From Pseudomonadota bacterium (GTDB lineage Bacteria > Pseudomonadota > Alphaproteobacteria > Puniceispirillales > Marisalimonadaceae): a DNA stretch of 41,183 nucleotides. How positions within the stretch are numbered: the stretch's first letter is position 1; every line of letters starts with the position of its first letter. The notes below the pieces were generated by a model, which saw only the letters and a list, made by a program, of their open reading frames with translations, did no database searches and was not told where the DNA came from. The DNA is taken from the NCBI GenBank assembly GCA_028382005.1, contig JAOESH010000016.1, forward strand, positions 1-41,183, written 5' to 3'. Shown here piece after piece: positions 34,561 through 41,183 of this stretch. The translations under genes were made by a program, and so were the position numbers.

Positions 34561-35928
34561 TTGAGCGTTATTACTAGATTTGCTCCTTCGCCAACAGGTT
34601 TTTTGCATATAGGTGGTGCAAGAACAGCTATATTTAATTTCTTGTTTGCTAAAAAACATAAAGGGAAATATTTAGTTAGAATAGAAGATACAGACCTAAA
34701 AAGATCTACTGATGAAGCAATTCAAGCAATTCATGATGGCCTTGAATGGCTTAATATTGTTCCTGATGAAAAAATTATATACCAATCACAAGAGGTAAAA
34801 TCACACGTTAAGATAGCAGTGGAACTTTTAGAAAAAGGTTTTGCATATAAATGCTATCTAAATTCTGACGAACTTAAACAACTTAGGTTTAAAAGTAGAG
34901 AAAATGGATCTCCGATAAAATCTCCTTGGAGAGACAAATTAAACAAAAATAACGATGACAGCTTTGTTATTAGACTTAAGATGCCTTCGAAAGGTAAAAC
35001 TACAATACGTGATTTAGTCCAAGGTGAAGTTTCTGTTAATAATGAAATCTTGGATGACATGATTATACTTAGATCTGATAGAAGCCCTACGTACATGCTT
35101 TCTTCAGTAGTAGATGATTATAATATGGGAATTACTCATATTATAAGAGGTGATGATCATCTAAATAACGCTTTTAGACAAGTTCAAATTATTAAGTTTT
35201 TGAATTGGAAAGAGCCCTCTTATGCACATGTTCCTCTTATACATGGAAGTGATGGTCTAAAATTATCAAAAAGACATGGTGCTACCAATATATTTGATTA
35301 TCATAAAATGGGGTATACTACTGAAGCTATGTTTTTGTACTTAATGCAATTAGGTTGGACAGCAAATAACGAGAATGATTTTGATTTAGATAAAATTATA
35401 AAAGAATTTTCTCTTGAAAAAGTTAATAAGTCTCCTGCAAGATTTGATATCAAGAAATTAAATAGCATTAATTCTAAAAATCTTAGGCAAAAAGATCTTG
35501 ACGAAGTTTTAGAATTAATAATGAAACATTTTTCACTCAAACTTGAAAACATTCAAAAATACAGACTTAAATCTTTATTACCTGAACTTTTAAAAAGAAC
35601 TAATACATACATAGAGATTAAAGATGATATAGAATGGATTACAATTGATGACTTTATATGCAATAATAAAGATAACCTTTTGATCCTAAAAGATAAAAAT
35701 ACAACCCTAAAAGAAATAGGTTTTTTATTAAATGAATGCATATGGTCTAAAGATAGCATTGATAGTTGTCTTAAAAAGTATATAATAGATAAATCTTTAA
35801 AATTTAAGGATATTGGTCCTATTTTAAGAATAGCACTTACTGGAAAAACTAGTTCGCCAGATTTAGTTACAGTTATATATGAACTAGGTTGTACAATTTC
35901 TTTAAATCGACTAAATTATAAATACTAA
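34561..35928 (+). CDS. gltX: Glutamyl-tRNA synthetase
   Basis: This enzyme charges tRNA-Glu; the tRNA itself is at 25638. The 455-residue class I synthetase begins TRFAPSPTGFLHIGGARTA, containing the HIGH-type motif, and has KLSKRHGA in place of KMSKS. The anticodon-binding C-terminal domain is present. The start is TTG at 34561, with GAGAG about nine bases upstream; no ATG fits the conserved N-terminus. Many alphaproteobacteria have a second gltX elsewhere, so it could be the discriminating or the non-discriminating form. comEC, often between lexA and gltX, is absent. Confidence 0.95.
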   Translation: MSVITRFAPSPTGFLHIGGARTAIFNFLFAKKHKGKYLVRIEDTDLKRSTDEAIQAIHDGLEWLNIVPDEKIIYQSQEVKSHVKIAVELLEKGFAYKCYLNSDELKQLRFKSRENGSPIKSPWRDKLNKNNDDSFVIRLKMPSKGKTTIRDLVQGEVSVNNEILDDMIILRSDRSPTYMLSSVVDDYNMGITHIIRGDDHLNNAFRQVQIIKFLNWKEPSYAHVPLIHGSDGLKLSKRHGATNIFDYHKMGYTTEAMFLYLMQLGWTANNENDFDLDKIIKEFSLEKVNKSPARFDIKKLNSINSKNLRQKDLDEVLELIMKHFSLKLENIQKYRLKSLLPELLKRTNTYIEIKDDIEWITIDDFICNNKDNLLILKDKNTTLKEIGFLLNECIWSKDSIDSCLKKYIIDKSLKFKDIGPILRIALTGKTSSPDLVTVIYELGCTISLNRLNYKY

Positions 35929-35970
35929 CATAATTATGTTAAATCATTCATACTTACTAAGGTAGTTAAC

Positions 35971-37272
35971 ATGTCAAATAGTTCAAATTCACAAAAAAAC
36001 AAAATTGTTTTCAATGGTAAAGAGCTGGAATTAAAAGCGTTATCTGGAACAGTTGGTCCTTCTGTTTTAGATATAAGATCTCTTTACAGTGATTTAGGTA
36101 TATTTACTTATGACCCTGGTTATGGATCGACTGGATCTTGTGAATCAGCAATAACTTATATAGACGGAGAAGAAGGTATATTACTCCACAGAGGTTATCC
36201 TATCGATCAACTGGCTGATAATAGTAGTTTTTTAGAAGTTGCTTATTTATTACTTAATGGTGAATTACCCAAAAAAGATGAAAAAATAGAATTTGAAAAT
36301 GCAATAACCTTGCACACTATGGTTCATGAACAACTTATAAATTTTTATAGAGGCTTTAGACGTGATGCTCATCCAATGGCTATAATGGTTGGTGTTGTTG
36401 GAGCTCTTTCTTCTTTTTATCCTGATTCCACTAATATTAATGACCCTTATGAAAGAATGGTTTCCTCTCGTCGATTAATAGCTAAAATACCTACGATTGC
36501 AGCCATGGCCTATAAATATTCATTAGGACAACCATTTAATTATCCACAAAATGATTTAACGTATGCTGAAAATTTTTTACATATGTGCTTTTCTGTACCT
36601 GCTGAAAAATATAAAATAGACCCTATCATTTCAAATGCTATGGATAAAATTTTAATTTTGCATGCAGATCATGAACAAAATGCATCAACATCAACAGTCA
36701 GGATTTCTGGGTCCTCTGGGGCTAACCCTTTTGCTTGTATTGCAGCAGGAATAGCATCTTTATGGGGACCGGCGCATGGTGGTGCAAATGAAGCAGTTTT
36801 AAAAATGTTGGCTGAGATTGGTGACGTAAACAACATTAGTGAATATGTAAATAAAGCTAAAGATAAAAATGACCCATTTAGACTTTTTGGATTTGGTCAC
36901 AGGGTATATAAAAACTATGATCCAAGAGCTACTGTAATGCGAGTTTCATGTCATGAGGTTCTTGATTTATTAGGAATTAAAAATGATCCATTGTTAGAAA
37001 TTGCTATGGAATTAGAAAAAATTGCCCTGAATGATGAATATTTTATTGAGAAAAAGCTTTATCCAAATGTTGATTTTTATTCTGGTATTATTTTAAAAGC
37101 AATGGGTTTTCCTACAGATATGTTCACTGTGCTTTTTGCAGTAGCAAGAACTGTAGGATGGGTAGCTCAATGGAATGAGATGATTACTGACCCTGTCCAA
37201 AGAATTGGAAGACCTAGACAATTATATACAGGTTATCAGAAAAGAGACTTTTTAGATTTAAATAAAAGATAA
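35971..37272 (+). CDS. gltA: Citrate synthase (type II, hexameric)
   Basis: Citrate synthase condenses oxaloacetate with acetyl-CoA at the entry of the TCA cycle. The 433-residue protein is the longer bacterial type II form. It shows the [20 protein letters not shown] region, [20 protein letters not shown] with the first active-site His, [15 protein letters not shown] with the second, [15 protein letters not shown], and the late Asp in [12 protein letters not shown] precedes the ATG by eight bases. It ends three bases before the convergent lpxB stop, with no room for a hairpin terminator between them. Confidence 0.97.
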   Translation: MSNSSNSQKNKIVFNGKELELKALSGTVGPSVLDIRSLYSDLGIFTYDPGYGSTGSCESAITYIDGEEGILLHRGYPIDQLADNSSFLEVAYLLLNGELPKKDEKIEFENAITLHTMVHEQLINFYRGFRRDAHPMAIMVGVVGALSSFYPDSTNINDPYERMVSSRRLIAKIPTIAAMAYKYSLGQPFNYPQNDLTYAENFLHMCFSVPAEKYKIDPIISNAMDKILILHADHEQNASTSTVRISGSSGANPFACIAAGIASLWGPAHGGANEAVLKMLAEIGDVNNISEYVNKAKDKNDPFRLFGFGHRVYKNYDPRATVMRVSCHEVLDLLGIKNDPLLEIAMELEKIALNDEYFIEKKLYPNVDFYSGIILKAMGFPTDMFTVLFAVARTVGWVAQWNEMITDPVQRIGRPRQLYTGYQKRDFLDLNKR

Positions 37273-37275
37273 TTA

Positions 37276-38490
37276 TTAATTAAAACTATTAATAACATTC
37301 ATTATTTCATTACTAGATTGTGTAGCAAAATTAATTTTTTTTTCACTTTTTGAATAATCCATTCTTTCTATGATTTCGTTTGATGCTTCTTTAAATATTC
37401 TTTTTTTAGATTCTATTTGTTCAATGTTCTCATATAAAAGTTGATTAATATATTTGAATTGACACTTTTCTTGAAATAAAAAAGGTACAATTCCTCTTTC
37501 CAGAATAAAATTTGGTAGTAACACATTTTTAAAATCGACTAACATTCTACCTATACATGAACTCAAAAAGTCTGTTTTATAAACTGCTATTGTAGGTATT
37601 TTAAATAATACAAGTTCTAAAGTTATTGTACCACTACACGCAACAGCAATGTTAGCACATTTTAAAATATCATAATTATCTTTTAAGATAATTACTTTAA
37701 CAATGTTAGAAAGCCCATTAATCTCTATTTTATCAACAATCTTACAGTATTGTAATTTAGTTGTCGGAATAAACCATTTAATATTTTTAGATTTATCTTT
37801 GTTATTTTTAATTAATAAAATAAATTCTGATAATATATTTTTAATTTCTGTATCTCTACTACCAGGAAATAAAAGGCAAATAAAGTCCTGTTCTTGAGCT
37901 TTATATTTTTTATACAAAATATTGGAATTATTACTTTTTTTATTAATATCTATAAAATTCTCGATTACTGGGTTTCCTACATAATTACACTTAACATTGT
38001 ATTGATTAAAAATACGTTCTTCGTTCTTAAATAAACAGAACAATCCGTCATGAAGATTTCTCCATTTGTTTATTCTAGATTTTCCATATGCCCAAATAGT
38101 TGGAGGTACAAAATGTATTAAAGAACATTTAAAATTATTTTTTTTAAACAAAGTTTTTAATTTCTTAGCCAAAGCAAAAGAAAACCCCTTGGTATCAATT
38201 GTTATCACAGCAACAGGTTTCTCTCTTAGAATATGACTAATGATGTTATTCTTATAATTATTTAATTTTTTATACTTATGAATAGTATTAACAAAACCCA
38301 TTATATTAAAATCATTCATTTCATACATAACATTTAATCCTTCTTCCTTCATAAGTGAACCACCAATGCCAAAAAAAGAAATATTGGGCCCTTCTTTATC
38401 TTTTAAGCCTTTAATTATTGAGCGGCCAATATAATCACCTGAAGTTTCACCAGCTAAAATAAAAAATTTTTTATTAATATTTAATGTCAT
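37276..38490 (-). CDS. lpxB: Lipid-A-disaccharide synthase
   Basis: LpxB joins lipid X and UDP-diacylglucosamine to the lipid A disaccharide at the inner membrane. The 404-residue GT-B-type enzyme has ILAGETSGDYIGRSIIKGL at the N-terminus, FFGIGGSLMKEEGL, IDTKGFSFALAKKLK, and LLFPGSRDTEIKNIL followed by ACSGTITLELVL. Its length is slightly over the usual 380. It is the last gene of the lipid A cluster, 28 bp after lpxI, and converges on gltA. Confidence 0.94.
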   Translation of the reverse strand: MTLNINKKFFILAGETSGDYIGRSIIKGLKDKEGPNISFFGIGGSLMKEEGLNVMYEMNDFNIMGFVNTIHKYKKLNNYKNNIISHILREKPVAVITIDTKGFSFALAKKLKTLFKKNNFKCSLIHFVPPTIWAYGKSRINKWRNLHDGLFCLFKNEERIFNQYNVKCNYVGNPVIENFIDINKKSNNSNILYKKYKAQEQDFICLLFPGSRDTEIKNILSEFILLIKNNKDKSKNIKWFIPTTKLQYCKIVDKIEINGLSNIVKVIILKDNYDILKCANIAVACSGTITLELVLFKIPTIAVYKTDFLSSCIGRMLVDFKNVLLPNFILERGIVPFLFQEKCQFKYINQLLYENIEQIESKKRIFKEASNEIIERMDYSKSEKKINFATQSSNEIMNVINSFN

Positions 38491-38518
38491 AAATAAAAAG
38501 CTTCCATTAAATCATTTA

Positions 38519-39328
38519 TTAAACAACATAGATGCAAAAATCATTTTTCTTAATTAAGTTCATGATTTTTTTTATTTCAAAAATCAAAGTTCCATTAGAT
38601 GAAATAACTAATGAACTAAAACCATATTTTATACATCTCTTAACAGTATCAAAACCTACAACTGGAAGATCTAAATTAATATTTTGATTAATTTTTGGAA
38701 GTTTTATTAAAACTGGACCTAAGTTTTTAGATAAAATATTTTTGTTCATTATCAAACCTGCTCTATCAATCATAATGTCAGTTCCCTCTTGACCTTCTAT
38801 TGCATAAATTAATTTTGAAGACACAACAACTGATTGACCAATATCAAATCTTGATATTGTATTTAACAAATCGATACCAACTTCTGCACTTTCTAAAATA
38901 TATTTTTGTAAAGACGGCAATAATTTTCTTTCTGGATAAAAACCTTTAGGTAAAAAGCAATCTTTTAAAAATGAATATAAAGGAAGTATTTCAAAACCTT
39001 GTTTATTAAAAAAAATTTGAATCAAGTTTAAAGCTGAATCATCTCCTAAAAAGCTTATTTTCTTTACAAGATCTTCTCCAGTTTTACTCAATTTATCATT
39101 TATTACTTTTGGTCTGTTTATTTTACCAGCCATTACAATATGGGATATGTTGTTTAAATTTAAAATTTTGATCCAATTATCTGGATCTAATAATGAAACA
39201 CTGGAAGCTTTATTTTTAAATGAACTAGTATGAGAATGTTCTTTAATACATAACACAAAAGCATCCTTGTTTTCTTTAGCTAAGTAAACAGGTAAACCAC
39301 CACAGCCCGCAATAATACATACTTTCAT
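38519..39328 (-). CDS. lpxI: UDP-2,3-diacylglucosamine pyrophosphatase LpxI
   Basis: LpxI hydrolyses UDP-2,3-diacylglucosamine to lipid X; it replaces LpxH in most Alphaproteobacteria. The 269-residue product matches the former DUF1009 family, with IIAGCGGLPVYLAKE at the N-terminus, MAGKINRPKV, GDDSALNLI, and the conserved AIEGQEGTDIMIDRAGLIMN segment (about residues 176-195). LPVVGFDTVKRC follows near the end. It overlaps lpxA by four bases, giving translational coupling in the lipid A operon. Confidence 0.93.
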   Translation of the reverse strand: MKVCIIAGCGGLPVYLAKENKDAFVLCIKEHSHTSSFKNKASSVSLLDPDNWIKILNLNNISHIVMAGKINRPKVINDKLSKTGEDLVKKISFLGDDSALNLIQIFFNKQGFEILPLYSFLKDCFLPKGFYPERKLLPSLQKYILESAEVGIDLLNTISRFDIGQSVVVSSKLIYAIEGQEGTDIMIDRAGLIMNKNILSKNLGPVLIKLPKINQNINLDLPVVGFDTVKRCIKYGFSSLVISSNGTLIFEIKKIMNLIKKNDFCIYVV

Positions 39329-40128
39329 TGAAATTTATCCGTTTTAGGATGAACTAAAGGCCGATTAGAGTTATTTGATAAAAAGTTCAAAATTTCTTTA
39401 ATAAGTAAATTACTACTATAAGATTCTTTTACCTCCGACAATCTTTCATTAAAGGTACCTTCAGGAGCAAATAGCAAACGATAAACATTTCTTAATGTTT
39501 TAATTTCGTCTTTTGAAAAAGATCTTCGCTTCAATCCTACTAAATTTAGACCACTAAGGAATCCTCTGCTCCCAACAACGGAAGTAAAAGGTATAACGTC
39601 TCCATCAATAGTTGTTCCAGCACCAATAATAGCATGCTTTCCAATTCGACAAAATTGATGAATAGCACTATGACCTCCTAAATAGACAAAGTCAGAAATT
39701 TCAACATGCCCTCCTATAACCGCATTATTAACAAACACAACATTATCCCCAACAATACAATCATGAGCAACATGACACCCGACCATAAAGAACCCATTAT
39801 CACCAATTATTGTTTTTTTTGTACCAACATCTGTCCCCGGATGAATAGTAACATGTTCTCTAATAATATTATTATTTCCTATAATTAGTTTAGTAATTTC
39901 TCCTGAAAATTTTAGATGTTGAGGATTAGATCCAATTACAGAAAATGGATGAATTTGGTTGTCAATTCCTATCTTAGTATATCCATCAATGACAACATGA
40001 GAATGAATAACAGTGTTATTACCGATTTCAACATTAGGGCCTATAACTGAATATGGACCAACAGATACATTCTTTGAAAATTGTGCCTTGGGGTGAATTA
40101 TCGCTGTAGGGTGGATTATTTGATTCAT
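39325..40128 (-). CDS. lpxA: UDP-N-acetylglucosamine acyltransferase
   Basis: LpxA performs the first step of lipid A synthesis, acylating UDP-GlcNAc at the 3-OH. The 267-residue protein has the left-handed beta-helix made of hexapeptide repeats (IHPTAIIHPKAQFSKNVSVG and onward). The catalytic His lies in FFMVGCHVAHDC (about residue 122), and HSAIHQFCRIGKHAIIGAG follows. The C-terminal helical part begins near LVGLKRRSFSKDE. It overlaps fabZ and lpxI by four bases each. Confidence 0.96.
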   Translation of the reverse strand: MNQIIHPTAIIHPKAQFSKNVSVGPYSVIGPNVEIGNNTVIHSHVVIDGYTKIGIDNQIHPFSVIGSNPQHLKFSGEITKLIIGNNNIIREHVTIHPGTDVGTKKTIIGDNGFFMVGCHVAHDCIVGDNVVFVNNAVIGGHVEISDFVYLGGHSAIHQFCRIGKHAIIGAGTTIDGDVIPFTSVVGSRGFLSGLNLVGLKRRSFSKDEIKTLRNVYRLLFAPEGTFNERLSEVKESYSSNLLIKEILNFLSNNSNRPLVHPKTDKFQ

Positions 40129-40604
40129 GAAGCTTTTTCCTGATCAACTAACATCGCAGAAAAATCAGATGATGCTACTAAATTATCTTCAATATACGCT
40201 TCACCAGCAAATTTATATAAGGACCTTTTGTTTGTAACAATATTAATTTTTAAATTTAAAATACATCCAGGTACTACTGGTTTTCTAAATTTTGCTTTTT
40301 CAATGCCTGTAAAAAAAACTAATTTATCTTTAGACAACGACTTATCTCCATAACCAACTAAACAAGCGGCAGTTTGAGCCATTGACTCTAAAATCAAAAC
40401 TCCAGGCATAACTGGATAAGAAGGAAAGTGACCTTGAAAAAATGGTTCATTAAAAGTAACGGACTTTATACCTGTTGCAGATTTCCCTAAGTTTATGTCG
40501 GTTATTTTATCAATTAATAAAAATGGGTACCTATGAGGAATTAAATTTATTATTTCATTATGTAAAAGTACTTTAATTTTACCATCATCATTTTTAAGAA
40601 TCAT
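40125..40604 (-). CDS. fabZ: 3-hydroxyacyl-ACP dehydratase FabZ
   Basis: FabZ dehydrates 3-hydroxyacyl-ACP in fatty acid elongation and competes with LpxA for hydroxymyristoyl-ACP, which explains its place in this operon. The 159-residue hotdog protein shows IPHRYPFLLIDKI and FFQGHFPSYPVMPGVLILES (active-site His and Glu about residues 58 and 72), then MAQTAACLV and FTGIEKAKFRKPVVPG. It overlaps lpxD by 11 bases and lpxA by four. Confidence 0.97.
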   Translation of the reverse strand: MILKNDDGKIKVLLHNEIINLIPHRYPFLLIDKITDINLGKSATGIKSVTFNEPFFQGHFPSYPVMPGVLILESMAQTAACLVGYGDKSLSKDKLVFFTGIEKAKFRKPVVPGCILNLKINIVTNKRSLYKFAGEAYIEDNLVASSDFSAMLVDQEKAS

Positions 40605-41183
40605 TTTTTTTAAACTTTCTTTTTCTTAACTCTTGTTTTTGGAATATTATAAGCCTTTGCCATCCAATTAAATCCTGGGCAGGATTGCCACCAATTTTAC
40701 TGTTTTTTGGAAAACTATTAAAAATTTTTGAAGCTCCAGAAATTAGGGAATTTTCTCCAATAGTAACATTATCCTTGATACTTACATCCCCACCCATAAC
40801 AACATTTTTTTCTAATTTAACAGACCCTGATAGACCTACTTGACCAGCTAATATACAAAAATCATCAATAAAACAATTGTGACCTATATGAACTTGATTA
40901 TCAATCATTACAAAGTTACCAATAATTGTATCATCAATTAATCCTCTATCTATAGTGCAACCAGACCCAATGTTTGTGCTATTACCAATAATAACTGCTC
41001 CAATATGTGGAATTATAAATGTATTGACTTCATCAGGAACAAAGCCAAAACCTAGCTTTCCAATAACAGTATTTGGAGCAATTTTTACGTCATCACCCAC
41101 ACTTGAAAATTCAATAAAAACACCAGACGAAATGATAGATCTTTTTCCTATTTTACTATTGTAAGAAATCATTACTCTTTCAC
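40594..41183 (-). CDS. lpxD: UDP-3-O-acylglucosamine N-acyltransferase (5' end cut by window)
   Basis: LpxD adds the second acyl chain to UDP-3-acylglucosamine. About 195 codons are visible; the frame stays open to the window edge (ERV precedes MISYNSKIGKR), so the N-terminal uridine-binding domain and first repeats, roughly 130-150 residues, lie outside. The hexapeptide-repeat beta-helix includes GFGFVPD, IGSGCTIDRGLIDDTIIGN and QVHIGHNCFIDDF, where the last holds the catalytic His. The ATG at 41172 is an internal Met, not the start. Confidence 0.94.
   Translation of the reverse strand, partial: ERVMISYNSKIGKRSIISSGVFIEFSSVGDDVKIAPNTVIGKLGFGFVPDEVNTFIIPHIGAVIIGNSTNIGSGCTIDRGLIDDTIIGNFVMIDNQVHIGHNCFIDDFCILAGQVGLSGSVKLEKNVVMGGDVSIKDNVTIGENSLISGASKIFNSFPKNSKIGGNPAQDLIGWQRLIIFQKQELRKRKFKKNDS

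Noticed and set aside
1-41183. CRISPR array, rRNA genes or insertion sequences
   Set aside because: No regularly spaced repeats, no rRNA signature sequence and no transposase or terminal inverted repeats were seen.

Overview
The window is a strongly AT-rich chromosomal segment of a Gram-negative bacterium, most likely a low-GC marine alphaproteobacterium. Three things point to Alphaproteobacteria. The gene order trpD-trpC-moaC-moeA-lexA-gltX-gltA faces lpxD-fabZ-lpxA-lpxI-lpxB. LpxI is used in place of LpxH. A GAAC-N7-GAAC element, the alphaproteobacterial type of SOS box, lies directly in front of lexA. The sodium-pumping NADH dehydrogenase (Na+-NQR) suggests a marine habitat; this last point is inference. 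I cannot name genus or clade from the sequence alone.

Layout. (1) 1-7344: the six nqrABCDEF genes (minus strand; nqrF lacks only its last few codons at the window edge) and, divergently, apbE and nqrM, which attach FMN to NqrB/NqrC and help mature the complex. (2) 7352-14034: a small membrane protein, three DMT/EamA exporters and a three-gene molybdenum hydroxylase (FAD, 2Fe-2S and Mo subunits) whose active-site loop is not that of CO dehydrogenase. (3) 14104-22528: accessory metabolism: 6-phosphogluconate dehydrogenase with gluconokinase, a PIF1-type helicase, a fourth DMT exporter, a long-chain acyl-CoA synthetase, an alpha/beta hydrolase with a problematic 5' end, a Gfo/Idh/MocA oxidoreductase and a PaaI-like thioesterase. 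(4) 22573-25712: a small region bounded by an intact tRNA-Glu(UUC) and two decayed copies of that tRNA's 3' part in the same orientation. It holds two adjacent paralogous exported proteins of no family I recognise, one a lipoprotein and one carrying a long Lys/Glu coiled coil. (5) 25749-29944: recJ, hom, then rpsI-rplM with a clear terminator. (6) 30184-37272: trpD, trpC, moaC, moeA, lexA, gltX, gltA. (7) 37276-41183: the lipid A/fatty acid cluster lpxB, lpxI, lpxA, fabZ, lpxD (lpxD truncated by the window edge).

How the parts connect. ApbE and NqrM serve the NQR complex next door. MoaC and MoeA make the cofactor the molybdenum hydroxylase needs. gntK feeds gnd. The lipid A genes overlap tightly and form one transcription unit.

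The most unusual region is the tRNA-Glu-flanked segment. Its geometry fits a former integration site (island left of the tRNA 3' end, repeats in the same orientation), but no integrase remains. No CRISPR array, insertion sequence or rRNA gene was seen.
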